The notes: generated by a model not told the origin, from the sequence alone. Counted from the first letter of the stretch, positions 33,770 to 44,426 are shown. The stretch: DNA of 64,000 nt from Clarkia xantiana subsp. parviflora (GCA_036873135.1 JAPTYO010000004.1:40581105-40645104); one strand, 5' to 3'. Program-made: numbers and translations.

Positions 33770-34782
33770 AACCGCAGAACTAGAAAGTGAAATTTTAGAA
33801 TTCACTACTGATGTAAAGTTGAGTGGTTCAAAACTCAAATGATTGCGAATGGATATACCCAAATTCACGGAATGGACTTTGATGAAACAAACTCACCAAC
33901 TGTGCGTTACACTACAGTTAGGGCCGCCCTTGCCCATGAATGCAAGCCTCGATCTCGAGCATGCATTAAATGGATATTAAGACCACATCTCTCCACGTAA
34001 ACCTGGAGGAAGAGATCTATATGGAGCAGCCAGAGAGTTTTATTACTCCTGGCAAAGAACGTAAAGTCTGCAAAGCCCAGAGGTCTATTTACGGTCTTAA
34101 AAAGTCATCTCGGCAATGGTATCGCAGATTCCACGAGGAAATCGTCGAAAACGGATTTTTGAATCTTCACGAGGATCCTTGCGTATACACTAAGACCTCT
34201 GGGTCTAAGTATGTCATCATAACACTATACGTAGATGACATACTCATTGCTGCAAACGACGTGAGTTTCATGAACAAATCAAAGTCCTGGTTAGCGTCAG
34301 CAGTTGAGATGAAAGACATGGGAGAGGCCACGTACATCTTAGGCATTAAGATTGCCCGAGATCGTGCCGCCCGGACATTGTGTCTGTCTCAAGGATCTTA
34401 TATCAACAAACTGTTGAAAAGATTCAGGATGCTCGATGCTAAACCTGTGGATTCGCCGGTTGTGTTCGGGTGCGCGCTGTCAAATCGTGATGGACCGAAA
34501 CACCAGCAGGAGCGTGAACAGATGAAGGGGGCAGAGTAGCTAAGCATGGCAGGAATTCTTATGTACGCCATGCTATGTACTCGGCCAGATATCTGTTACG
34601 CTGTGGGCCTAGTAGCAAGATTCTAATCAGATCCTCGTTATAAACATCTAAAGGTCGTAAAACGAATTATAAAGTATCTGAAAGGTACTGCTGACTATGT
34701 TATGTGCTGTAAGGACAGGCAAATCGAATTGACTGGTTATAGTGACGCCGACCACGGTGGCGATCCGGACGATCGTAAGTCC
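33770..34782 (+). pseudogene. Copia B reverse transcriptase and start of RNase H, broken
   Basis: Contains IYMEQPESFITPGKE, YGLKKSSRQWY, the catalytic YVDDILIAA and MGEATYILGIKIA, then TRPDICYAVGLVA and SDADHGGDPDDRKS. The frame is interrupted around 33840 and 33960, and a stop follows GAE at 34540. RNase H ends abruptly after DDRKS at about 34782, where Gypsy-element DNA starts. It is closest to element A's pol. Confidence 0.85.
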
Positions 34783-34807
34783 GATCATCCTCTCGCTTCA
34801 ATTCACC

Positions 34808-37612
34808 ATGTCTGGTAAGAATTCCTTCTCTGATGTTAGCGTAGCCTTTCCCTTATCTTTGATCAGTTTGCTTGCATTTTTTCCGAAAACCCACTACGGC
34901 TTTTCTTGCCATGGCTAATTTTCAGACAGCGGATCCAGTTCTGAGGGGAGAAAACCCTTCAACTTCGATTACGCTCCCAATGAAATCTCGGTGACTGCCT
35001 ATGATGCAGCTCTCCGAGAAGGATGCATTACCCAAACCTGGGAGCCTCGCCTTCCTTATTCTCGCCACCGTGCCTCGGGTGACCCTGTGGTCACTCGTCC
35101 CGAGGAAGGGGAGATACTTGTCTCGACTGGACAAATATCGGCAGGGATCCGATTCCCCTTTTGCGGGAATTTGGTTGAGATGTGCACCCACTACAAGATG
35201 CATCCAACTACCTTCTCCCCACACGCCATCCGAGTGTGGAACGCTTTTCAAGTCCTCTGCTTCCGACAGAAATGGGTCTACAGCCTCCAACTCTTCTGAA
35301 CTTTCTACGGGATGAAGTGCAACGAGGCTGGGGTTTGCGCCTTCTATCCTCGGATGCCCAAGTGGAATAAGCAGCAGCTTGCGAGGTGCAGTTGGACCAA
35401 CGACACCTGGAAGGTTGTCAAGGGTCGGGGGCTCCTCATCGACACAGGGTCCGACAACAGCGGGTGGAAGAGGAGCTACTTCTTCATCAAGAACAGTTTC
35501 ATCCCATGGCCCCGATGGGAGGTGGAAGCGGACTCTCCTCCCGCTTATCACACTTACTCTGATGAATATTTTCAGATCCTTCACTGCATCCAGCTTTACC
35601 GTTGGGGGGAGTCCTACACTCCCCTCGATGCTAACTCCCTAACGGAGCGGGACCTGGTGAATACCGGGATCCGCCTCCTCGATATAATCTCTGGGGGTCA
35701 ACTCCACGACGGCCCCTCCAATATGGTTCATTGGGTAACGTTTCTAACCATGTCTATGTTTTCCATTGTTTGCAGCTAAGAAGGTATCACTGCTGACCAA
35801 TCTCATCCTTAAGCAGGGGGAGACCGACGCTGTCCAACGCCCCGCGCGGAAGAGGAAGTCGGCAAAGAAGGCCACCGCTCCGTCGGCATCTCCCTCCGCG
35901 GAGAGGACTAAGCGGGCCCGAGTAGAGGAGGTGGACAGACTCTTCAATGTCCAGAATGCTGAAGAAGGTAAACAGCTCCGCCTAGCTATTAAATCATACA
36001 GGAAGCAAGTTCCTAAGGAGTTGATCCCCTCCACCAAGGAGGCCCGAATCAAGGAGATCAAACGCATCATCCGAGGGGAAACTCCCCGCATCCTCAAAGC
36101 GGGTTATTACAACTACCACGGGAAAGATCAATACGTCTCTCGGCGCGTCATTTGGTGTAAGGACCCTAACCAACTTCCTGACTATCTTTCTGAAGCAATT
36201 CATCCTCTAGGTGCAGGTCACTCAGGAGCTCAGTCGGGGACTGAAGTTTCAGCAGGGGCACCACTTTCTGGTGCTCGAGTTGGAGAGGGTCTCCCTCAAC
36301 TCCCTGCCCCGATGGGATCGGGGGCTGGAGAAACCCCGACGGGCGATCAGTTTCGTCGGGTGGAAGATCTGGACTCTTCCGAGGAGACGGATGAGGGCCT
36401 CGCCTTAATTCATCGTCGGAGGACGAGGCAGTCCCCGCTGAAGCCAACCTCCGGGGGGCCGCCCCCCTCACCTCCTTTGCAGCAGCCCTCGCCCATCCAC
36501 AACTTGACTCCCTCCGGGTCCCAGGGTGACTCGGAGATGCGCACCTCCACGACTCTAGTTGGTCCTCCTCCTCTCCCTTTGGACGGGAGCTTCTACAAGG
36601 TCTACGACCCCGACCAGAAGGCGGCTCCTTGGACTCCGATCCAGACGCTGCAAGGAGTACAGCTCCGACAAGGTGATACATACCCGGAGCTGGGTCTTCA
36701 TTTGGTGGCAGGCTCGATTCTGCCATCTTTGAGGCTTCCGTTCTCCATGGATCGGGAGGACGTCCGCGCGGATATCCGTGGAATGGCTATCCGTCGGGTG
36801 GAGGTAAAGTTCCTCTTTTCTCTCTTCAATCGATAAGGCAATATACTCATGTGCTAACCCTTTTTTTTCCGCAGGAGATGGCGGATATAAACCGCTGCTT
36901 CGGGTACATTATGGCCTTTGAGGAGGCGTTGGAGCAGGAGCGGGCCAAGGGGGCTCCCGAGGTTGTAGCCAAGCTCGAGGAGGATCTCGCCGCCTCCGAG
37001 TCATCGAGGGGGAAATTGGCTAAGGAGCAAGCCATCCTTAATCGAAAGACTCGGGACCTCCAAAAGCGGGTTCAGGACTTCGAGGGGTTGCTCAAGCGGG
37101 AGCAGCAGGAGCGGAAAAAGGACGCGGAGGCTCGGGACAGACTCAACCTCGAGAAGAAGGCTCTGGAAGACGCCAAGGCGAGACTGGAGCGGGAACTTGC
37201 TGAGGTCCCCGCCAAACTGGCCGAGGCTGAAACCAAGGGTGAAACCAAGGGTCGGGAAGATTATCGGGGCTCCGAGGACTTCCAAGCTGACGCGGTGAAA
37301 TTCTGCACCGCGGAGGTGGAGAACACCCTCTTCAATGTGGTCGAGGGGCTCCATCTGGAGTATGGTGACGCCATTAGCTTCGAAAATTCTGCGACTCTCG
37401 CCCCCTTTGCGAAGAGGTACTTCGACCTCTCGGAGGAGAGTGATGAGGGCAACACTCCCGCGGGTGTTGAAGACATGGCGGAGCTTCCAAGTGCCGATCC
37501 CCCGACAGCTGATTCCCCGATAATCGACCCTCCAGCAGCTGAACCTGTGGAGCCTTCTGCCACAGATCTCGTGGATCCTGCTCCCGCTGATGCCGACAAG
37601 GACCAAGCTTAA
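34808..37612 (+). pseudogene. Spliced antisense ORF of the Gypsy element (Transposase_28-like, coiled coil C-terminus)
   Basis: Likely exons are 34808-34814 (ATGTCTG, donor GTAAGA), 34926 to about 35734 (donor GTAACG), about 35781-36803 (donor GTAAAG) and 36875-37612. The second exon opens DSGSSSEGRKPFNF and contains GIRFPFCGNLVEMCTHYKMH and RVWNAFQVLCFRQKW, resembling the Pfam 'putative gypsy type transposon' family. The third is basic, then Pro/Ser-rich. The last is a strong coiled coil (EEALEQERAKGAPEVVAKLE onward, about 110 residues) with an acidic Pro-rich tail. An in-frame TGA at 35297-35299 interrupts exon 2; otherwise frames and splice phases hold. The acceptor near 35776-35781 is ambiguous. 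Its function is unknown in all such elements. Confidence 0.7.
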
Positions 37613-38072
37613 TGCTCTATCTTTATAGTCCTTGTAATTCTCCTTTCTTTGTAATGAACCTTCAAGCCTTTGAGCCCTTCAAATATCAAACTTTTTTTTA
37701 ATTCCGATTTATCGTTGCACTTCACAAAGCACTTAGAATAAATCTAAGAACCACACACCACCTAAGGCGACTTAACAACTCGCACCACTTAAGGCGACTT
37801 AACAACTTGCACCACTTAAGGCGACTAAACAACACTTGAATAAATCTAAGAACAATCTGATCGAAAGTAACCTCTTTATTCATTGATGGCTCGAAATATG
37901 CTTACATCAAATCAAACGATAGATAACTTGCACCACTTAAGGCGGCTTAATAACATCGTGCACCACTAAAGGCGACTTAATAACATCGTGCACCACTAAA
38001 GGCGACTTAATAACATCGTGCACCACTAAAGGCGACTTAATAACATCGTGCAGCACTGAAGGCGACTTAATC
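37613..38072. repeat. Spacer with 30-bp tandem repeats between convergent ORFs
   Basis: CACCACTAAAGGCGACTTAA-type units recur. At 37925-38070 the 30-bp unit (CTTAATAACATCGTGCACCA followed by CTAAAGGCGA) is repeated about five times with single changes; shorter degenerate units lie at 37755-37830. It separates the 3' ends of the antisense gene and pol, so it is probably shared 3' UTR for both. Confidence 0.8.
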
Positions 38073-41000
38073 TCAAACATGACATTTCTTCAAGTGTTCA
38101 CCACTGAAAGAATGCTTCAATACTCTGCCATCGAGATCTTCCAACTTATACGCATTTGGAGCTGGCATCCCCACGACTTTATAAGGTCCTTCCCATTTTG
38201 GCGACATCTTGTTGATCCGGTCCAAAAGGGTGAACTCGTTCCGACGCCAAACCAGCTCTCCGACGAAGAACTGTCGGGACTTAACTCGCCGATTATAATA
38301 TCTGGCCGTCGCCAAACGCATTCGAGCCTGGACTTCATCAGCATCCCGCCTCTTTTCCTCGAGCAAGTCCAGTTCCAGACGTCTCATTTCATCATTCGTC
38401 AAAGGCTCGTAATACCTCATCCGATGGGACGCCACAGCTATTTCCACGGGAGCAACGGCCTCCGTTCCATAAACAAGGCCAAACGGAGTCTCCCCAGTTG
38501 ATCGTTTGGGTGTCGTTCTAACAGCCCAAAGCACATTTTCCAGCTCGTTCAGCCATTTGCCCTTCAAGGCATAGACCCTTTTCTTCAGGCCATCCATCAC
38601 GATTTTGTTGGCTGACTCCACCTGTCCATTAGTTTGAGCATGATGGACAGAGGCTGTCCGATGCTCGATATTCAGTTCCTCTAGATACTCCTTCACTTGA
38701 GCCCCGTTAAATGGAGGACCATTATCGCTGATCAACACCTTAGGAATCCTGTATCTGGATACAATATGGGTCTGAAGAAACTTGACGATTTGGTTCCCTG
38801 TTGTCTTGGCCAACGCCTTAGCTTCTATCCATTTTGAGAAATAATCAATGGCCACAAGCAAATATTTACACTGACCTTGTGCCTGTGGGAGGGGTCCCAC
38901 CAGATCGATACCCCACTGCGCGAAAGGCCAAGAACTCTTGATGGGCATCAGATTAGCAGCCGGAGCCACGATATTCGGGGCATACCTCTGGCACGCGTCA
39001 CAAGATCGGACTAATAACGTCGCCTCCTTGCTCATCGAAGGCCAGTAATAGCCCAAATTCAGCACTTTCCTCGCAATGGATCGGGCACCTTCGTGACAAG
39101 CCGCGACCCCTTCATGCACCTCCCTAAGGATCCGATTTGCGTCGGGCTCAGCCATGCATTTCAAGTAAGGAGTTGAGAACCACCCCTTCTTATACAGCTG
39201 ATTGTCCACCACCACGTAATTAACTGCGATCCGACGTATCCTGTCAGCTACTACTCCATCATCGGGGACTGCCCCCGTGGTCAGATACGCGACTATCGGG
39301 GTCATCCAAGTGGGCTCCTCCTCTGATCCTGCTTCAATGGCACATACCTCCGATGGATCGGTGGTCGACAAGATCACCTTCTCCAAGAAGTGCACCTTCC
39401 GATTTTCCTCGAGGGGTGCCCCCAAGGCAAATTTGCTCAAGGCATCCGCTTCCACGTTTTCCTCCCTCGGGATTGCTTCAATATCAAAACTTTTGAAACT
39501 CTCCTTCAAAACTTGCACCTCGCGAAGGTACTTTCTCATCATCGGGCTCTTTGCCTCATATCGTCCTTGGATTTGATTCACAATCAGGTCATCATCACAT
39601 TTCACCCTTAAGTGACCAACTCCCGTACCTTTGGCAATTTTGAGGCCTGTGATAAGAGCCTCATACTCAGCTTCATTGTTGGTGGCCCTAAACGTTAAGG
39701 CCAAAGCATATTGAAGGGGCTCGCCTCCACCTGGTGGTATCAATACAAACCCTGCTCCTGATCCGTCTGAACTCGAAGAGCCATCAGTGTACATTTCCCA
39801 AGTATTTTCGTCATTTGGCTGTTCTGATTGCTCTGCCATTTCTGGTTGCTCTACTTTCGGGACCTCCACAGTTGCCCCCTCTACAGGGCCAGCTTCTTCC
39901 AGATCGGGGGCTGTAGACTCTGCTATGAAATCCGCCAACGCTTGGCCCTTAATAGCCGTTCTCGGAGCAAAGTGAATGCGGAACTCACTAAGCTCGACTG
40001 CCCACTTCTCTAATCTCCCCGACGCATCAGGCCGGTTCAAAAAATGCTTCAAAGGCTGATTTGTCAACACAGTAATCTCATGCGCATGGAAGTAAGGCCT
40101 CAGCTTCCGAGCAGTAATGATCAACGCAAAAAGATACTTCTCAACGGGGGGATAATTCATTTCAGATTTGGCAAACGCCTTGCTTACATAATAAACGGAG
40201 ACTTGGTTACCCTCGACTATCTTCACTAACACAGAGCTAATAGCAAACTCAGAAACAACCAAATATAGATAGAGCGGCTCGCCTGGGATCGGTTTTGCCA
40301 ACGGCGGGAGGGTGCGAAGGTACTGCTTGAGTGCCTGGAATGCCTCTTCACACTTGGCAGTCCACTCGAACTTCTTATTGGCCCTCAACACTTCAAAAAA
40401 TGGCATGGATCGGTCACTCGCCTTAGACAGGAAGCGATTCATTGCAGCTAGTCGGCCATTCAGCACTTGCACCTCTCGATGATTTGTCGGAGACTGCATC
40501 TCCTCGATTGCCCTCAACTTCTTGGGATTCACCTCAATTCCCCTTTGGCTTACCATAAAGCCTAAAAATTTCCCCGAGTGCACTCCGAAGGCACACTTGG
40601 TCGGGCTCAAGCGAACCTGATGAAGCCTCATCCGCTCGAACGCCGTGGCTAAGTTGTGAACATGATCCTCGGCCTGTCGGGACTTCACCAGCATATCGTC
40701 TACGTAAGCCTCCATGGTTTTCCCCAGCATGTCCCCGAACAACTTGTTCACCATCCTTTGATAAGTTGCCCCGGCATTGATCAATCCAAAGGGCATGACA
40801 TCGTAGTGATAGATGTCACTATCAGCATAAAAAGCAGTGTGGGGGGCATCCTCCTTAGCCATCTTGATCTGATTATAGCCCGAGTAAGCATCCATGAAGC
40901 TCAGCAATTCATGTCCCGACGTAGCATCCACCAACTGGTCGATTCTCGGAAGCAGGTAACAGTCCTTCGGGCAAGCCTTATTCAAGTCGCGGAAATCAAC

Positions 41001-41525
41001 ACACATCCGCCATTTCCCATTGCTCTTCTTCGCCAGAACCGGGTTGGCAACCCAAGTCTGACATCGGAGCTCCTTGATAAATCCAGCATCGAGCAGCCTG
41101 CCCACCTCCTGCTGGATCGCGATCCTCTTGTCTGCGCCCATCGGACGCCTTTTCTGCGCGATAGGCTTGATCGCAGGATCAATCTTCAACTCATGCTCTA
41201 TCACATCGGGGCTGATTCCTGGCATGTCGCTCGGGGACCAGGCAAACAGCTCCTTAAACTCCTTCAGCAGCTCAATTAATTCTCGGGCCCTCTCGTCAGA
41301 CAGGGCGGACCCGATTTTCACCTTCCTCTGAGGTCCGTCAATCTCGACCTCCTTCAAATCCTCCATAGGGGCGGGACGCCCAAACTCCTCTCTGGGATCA
41401 GCATCGGTTTGGAGGATAGTCATAGCCTCCCGTCTTCTCCTTTGGCTGGCATTAACATAGCACTTCCTGGAAGCCACCTGGTCGCCCTTGACCTCTCCGA
41501 CTCCGTGGTCAGTCGGGAACTTCAT
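38073..41525 (-). CDS. Gypsy pol: RT, RNase H, second RNase H, integrase (1150 aa)
   Basis: Domains in order: RT (about residues 130-330; FMDAYSGYNQI and catalytic YVDDM near 273), a connection/degenerate RNase H (about 390-550), a second RNase H of the type known from Tat elements (about 570-700; YTDGSSS, EAEYEALITGL, KCDDDL, NVEADALSK), and integrase. Integrase has the H2C2 finger (EVHEGVAACHEGARS to CDACQ, about 803-845) and the D-D-E core (GIDLVG near 870, SDNGPPF near 932, GQVESANK near 965). The frame is open throughout. It follows gag-protease in the same frame after one TAG codon (41531-41529). All catalytic residues looked for are present. Confidence 0.9.
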   Translation of the reverse strand: MKFPTDHGVGEVKGDQVASRKCYVNASQRRRREAMTILQTDADPREEFGRPAPMEDLKEVEIDGPQRKVKIGSALSDERARELIELLKEFKELFAWSPSDMPGISPDVIEHELKIDPAIKPIAQKRRPMGADKRIAIQQEVGRLLDAGFIKELRCQTWVANPVLAKKSNGKWRMCVDFRDLNKACPKDCYLLPRIDQLVDATSGHELLSFMDAYSGYNQIKMAKEDAPHTAFYADSDIYHYDVMPFGLINAGATYQRMVNKLFGDMLGKTMEAYVDDMLVKSRQAEDHVHNLATAFERMRLHQVRLSPTKCAFGVHSGKFLGFMVSQRGIEVNPKKLRAIEEMQSPTNHREVQVLNGRLAAMNRFLSKASDRSMPFFEVLRANKKFEWTAKCEEAFQALKQYLRTLPPLAKPIPGEPLYLYLVVSEFAISSVLVKIVEGNQVSVYYVSKAFAKSEMNYPPVEKYLFALIITARKLRPYFHAHEITVLTNQPLKHFLNRPDASGRLEKWAVELSEFRIHFAPRTAIKGQALADFIAESTAPDLEEAGPVEGATVEVPKVEQPEMAEQSEQPNDENTWEMYTDGSSSSDGSGAGFVLIPPGGGEPLQYALALTFRATNNEAEYEALITGLKIAKGTGVGHLRVKCDDDLIVNQIQGRYEAKSPMMRKYLREVQVLKESFKSFDIEAIPREENVEADALSKFALGAPLEENRKVHFLEKVILSTTDPSEVCAIEAGSEEEPTWMTPIVAYLTTGAVPDDGVVADRIRRIAVNYVVVDNQLYKKGWFSTPYLKCMAEPDANRILREVHEGVAACHEGARSIARKVLNLGYYWPSMSKEATLLVRSCDACQRYAPNIVAPAANLMPIKSSWPFAQWGIDLVGPLPQAQGQCKYLLVAIDYFSKWIEAKALAKTTGNQIVKFLQTHIVSRYRIPKVLISDNGPPFNGAQVKEYLEELNIEHRTASVHHAQTNGQVESANKIVMDGLKKRVYALKGKWLNELENVLWAVRTTPKRSTGETPFGLVYGTEAVAPVEIAVASHRMRYYEPLTNDEMRRLELDLLEEKRRDADEVQARMRLATARYYNRRVKSRQFFVGELVWRRNEFTLLDRINKMSPKWEGPYKVVGMPAPNAYKLEDLDGRVLKHSFSGEHLKKCHV

Positions 41526-41528
41526 CTT

Positions 41529-43652
41529 CTAGTGAACAATAGAGGCAACTGCCATCAGTGGGTTGATGGTAGTTCTCCCGATAATCGCATTATAAACCCC
41601 CGCAGACTCAACCACCATGAACTCCACATTCCTCCTCTCCGCTTTCCACCCACTACCGAACTCCACTGGTAAGGTGATCATTCCTAGCGGATAGGAGGTA
41701 AAACCAGAGAACCCAACCATCGGGAAGTTCACCTGCTTCAGATCCTTCTTCGTTTTCCCCATGGCCTCCAGTGCGTCCATAAACAGAATATCGGAGGAGC
41801 TCCCTCCGTCGATCAAAATTCGCTTCATCTCGTACCCATCCACGTCCAGGGTCACGACCAAAGTGTCATCCTGGGGAGTCTCCACACCTACCAGGTCCTC
41901 CGCTGAAAAGGAAATCACCATCTCTTCCTTCGCAGTCCAGGATCGGGACCTCTTGCCCAGCACCACAGCAGCGGAAATTCTAGAGGCATAGACCTCCCGA
42001 GAGGCTGTAGTATCACCTCCTGCTGCCAATCCTCCATAAATCACATTAATGGTGCCCCGCTTCTCCTTACAGGCACCAGAGGAATCTGGCTCCGACTTCT
42101 TCTTCTTTGGGGACCGATCACGGGATCGGGAACGGGACCGCGATCGAGATCGGGAACGGGATCGACACCGCCTCTCAGCCACAAACTCCTTGAGCTTCCC
42201 CTTCTGGATCAGCTTTTCGATTTCCTTTTTCAACTCCCGACAATGGTTAGTGTCGTGACCGCTGGCGCGGTGGAACCGACAGTAACGATCGGTGCGGGAT
42301 CCCAAAAATTCTCCTTCCTTCTTCGGGGGGTACCTGGAGATACCCTGCTGATCCATCACCGTTAACACCTCAGCCATGGAACTATTGAGAGGAATGTGAT
42401 AGTCCTCCCGCTTGTCCTTCCTCGAGGGACGTCTGTCCTCCCTTCGATCAGAACGACCTCGACTCCGACTGCCCTCGGATTTATCCTTCCACTTATGGTC
42501 ATCCAATGGTTTGAACGACTGCTTCCCCTTATTTGACTTCGGAGGATCAAGCTCTCCAGCAGCTATCTTCGACTCCTGCACATCGATTTGCTGCTTCACC
42601 CTCTTCTGCAGCGCCTCCATGTTCCACACAGCCTTCTCAGCCACGCTGTGCATCAGGTTGGAACCATAGGGGGCTATCAGGTTCCGAAGGAAGGTGCGAA
42701 TAGTCTCTCCCTCCGATATTTCCTCATCGATCTCGGCCACACTAGCAGTGTACCGCTGGTAATAATGTGCCAACGATTCGTCGGGCCTCTGCACCACCTG
42801 GGTCAGGGATCTCACGCTTTTCAAGAAGCGCCGACGACCCTGGTACTGCTGAATAAAACGGTCGTGCATATTAGCCCAGCTGGAGATGCATCCTGGGGGC
42901 AGGCTGAAGAACCACGTCAGGGCCCTCTCACCCAGTGTACTTGGGAATAACACACACACAATATCGTCATTCGGGGCTCTGCCTAGACAAGCCATGAGGT
43001 GCTTCTGGACATGACGAACTGGATCTCCCTCGCCATCATACTCCTTAATCGTGGGGATACCCAGCCTTGGCGGGGCGAGGGTGTCTATCAATCGGGGAAC
43101 AAAGGGATGGGTGGATCGATCCCTCAGTTCCGACATCATCTGCTTCTGGTCCCCCATGCAGATGTTCACGATCTTCACCACCTGGTCGGGGGTGATGGGA
43201 CCATTAAGGGGAATGGTCCTATGCTGCACCGGTCCAGGCCCATCGATCACAAATCTCTCCGACTGAGCGGGCTCCTTGCCCTTGTCCTGGTTTCTGGGTT
43301 GGGCCTCCTGTGCATTCTGAACCTCCCTCGGTGGAGGCACCTCCTCCTGCCTCTTGGCAGCCTCTCTCCGCTCTAGGAGAGCCTCCATGGCCTCCAAGAA
43401 CATCGGCATGGCATCCTCCACAGCCTTCGCCAGGTCCGCGTTTGGAGGAGCATCCTCCTCCCTATTCTCTTGGTGTCGAGCAGTATCTTCAGGAACTTCG
43501 TTGTGCCCCCCTGTTCGGGAAATCTCAGCAGGGAGATTTTGATCCACTGCACGCTCCGGCGGCCCCGAATTCAAAGTTCCAGCAGGGTGACGGGAACCAC
43601 CAGATTGTCCTTGTTTCTTCTTGCCTACCGCCCTTGAACGAGTAGAAGTCAT
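41529..43652 (-). CDS. Gypsy gag-protease (707 aa)
   Basis: The start at 43652 (MTSTRSRAVGKKKQGQSGG) lies 36 bp after the LTR and just downstream of the PBS, and no upstream in-frame ATG is needed. The retrotransposon gag core is around residues 200-340 (TWFFSLPPGCISSW, RFIQQYQGRRRF, SLAHYYQRY). A Cys/His cluster of the Tat gag type (CRFHRASGHDTNHC, about 456-469) is followed by an Arg/Ser-repeat stretch near 490 and a lysine patch. The aspartic protease motif ILIDGGSSSDILF is near 613, with GRTTINPL near the end. The ORF is intact and ends in TAG directly before pol. Confidence 0.9.
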   Translation of the reverse strand: MTSTRSRAVGKKKQGQSGGSRHPAGTLNSGPPERAVDQNLPAEISRTGGHNEVPEDTARHQENREEDAPPNADLAKAVEDAMPMFLEAMEALLERREAAKRQEEVPPPREVQNAQEAQPRNQDKGKEPAQSERFVIDGPGPVQHRTIPLNGPITPDQVVKIVNICMGDQKQMMSELRDRSTHPFVPRLIDTLAPPRLGIPTIKEYDGEGDPVRHVQKHLMACLGRAPNDDIVCVLFPSTLGERALTWFFSLPPGCISSWANMHDRFIQQYQGRRRFLKSVRSLTQVVQRPDESLAHYYQRYTASVAEIDEEISEGETIRTFLRNLIAPYGSNLMHSVAEKAVWNMEALQKRVKQQIDVQESKIAAGELDPPKSNKGKQSFKPLDDHKWKDKSEGSRSRGRSDRREDRRPSRKDKREDYHIPLNSSMAEVLTVMDQQGISRYPPKKEGEFLGSRTDRYCRFHRASGHDTNHCRELKKEIEKLIQKGKLKEFVAERRCRSRSRSRSRSRSRSRDRSPKKKKSEPDSSGACKEKRGTINVIYGGLAAGGDTTASREVYASRISAAVVLGKRSRSWTAKEEMVISFSAEDLVGVETPQDDTLVVTLDVDGYEMKRILIDGGSSSDILFMDALEAMGKTKKDLKQVNFPMVGFSGFTSYPLGMITLPVEFGSGWKAERRNVEFMVVESAGVYNAIIGRTTINPLMAVASIVH

Positions 43653-43667
43653 TGTTGCTTTTTGTTA

Positions 43668-43688
43668 CGTTCCCACAGACGGCGCCAA
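43668..43688 (-). other. Primer binding site of the Gypsy element
   Basis: On the minus strand this reads TTGGCGCCGTCTGTGGGAAC immediately after the LTR end, a PBS type common in Tat-lineage elements. Confidence 0.85.
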
Positions 43689-44426
43689 TGTTGGATCACG
43701 GTTGGAACTCCGGTACGGTCTTTGACGGAAATCCAAGGTCCTTCGCTCCACGTAATCCTGCAAGAGGGAAATAGACCGGGCGGTGATCCAGAATCCCTCT
43801 CCGATGCTTAAATGAGAATCTCGTAGCAGGCAAAAGCAAGCAATAGTATGAGTATGTAATCGTATGTGATCTGAGGTAACTTCTTCCTTTATATAGGAGA
43901 GGAGTTACCCCAGTTACCTGGTGAACTGCCAGGGCAGTTAGCCAACGCTCCGCGTATCTCGGCCACGCTCCGCGTATCTCGGCCACCTTCCGTTTATCTC
44001 GGCCCGTTCCGCTTATCTCGGGCCACTCCCCCACTACTCTGATAGTGGGCGTGTTTCTCGGCCTCAACCTCTGATAGCAAGTCCCAACCAATATCGGGAA
44101 CTCCAGAGTTATCTAATTGTGTCACCGCTCGGGGCCCCTCGTCATCGTGACAGGGCCAACATCCTCAGGGATTCATCATCGGGGCCTACTTAAAGGCATC
44201 TCATCGGGGCCTACTTAAAGGCATCTCATCGGGGCCTACTTAAAGGCATCTCATCGGGAGCGTCCAGCTCGCATATCGGGACCGACCTTGTCGGGACCTC
44301 TCACCGTCGGGACTCCTCTTGTCGGGACCCTTCACATTGGTCTTCTTGACCTCTTTTAGGGCCCAACGGGCCTATTCACCGTTTACTCGTCGTTAAAGGG
44401 CCTAACGGCTATAGCGAAACCCATCA
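43689..44426 (-). repeat. 5' LTR of the Gypsy element
   Basis: 738 bp, TGATGGGTTTCGC to GTGATCCAACA on the minus strand. A TATA box (CTATATAAAG) lies at about 43888-43897. Short tandem repeats occur in U3: CGCGTATCTCGGCCACNNTCC-like units at 43945-44020 and a 29-bp unit with TCATCGGGGCCTACTTAAAG three times at about 44170-44250. The right boundary is set by similarity to the TGATGG terminus of the LTR at 19939. Confidence 0.75.

Larger units (their letters stand above)
28513..34782 (+). mobile_element. Copia element B (partial, same non-autonomous layout as A)
   Basis: The order is 5' LTR (28513-29087), PBS, AT-rich leader (29101-31230), gag ORF (31231-31890), non-coding spacer (31891-33770), then damaged RT and RNase H up to 34782. 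There the coding sequence breaks off inside the DDRKS motif and Gypsy-derived DNA begins. The 3' LTR is missing. Leader, spacer and the spacer/RT junction match element A; protease and integrase are absent from both. Confidence 0.85.
34783..44426 (-). mobile_element. Tat-type Ty3/Gypsy element with antisense ORF (3' LTR missing)
   Basis: On the minus strand the order is 5' LTR (43689-44426), PBS, gag-protease, pol with two RNase H domains and integrase, then a spacer with 30-bp tandem repeats and an antisense gene on the plus strand. The pol domains and the extra antisense ORF between pol and the 3' LTR are typical of the Tat/Retand lineage, where such extra ORFs are documented. The 3' LTR expected to the left of 34800 is absent: sequence passes directly from Copia B RNase H into the antisense gene, so a deletion has removed the right part of B and the 3' LTR here. 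Confidence 0.85.
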
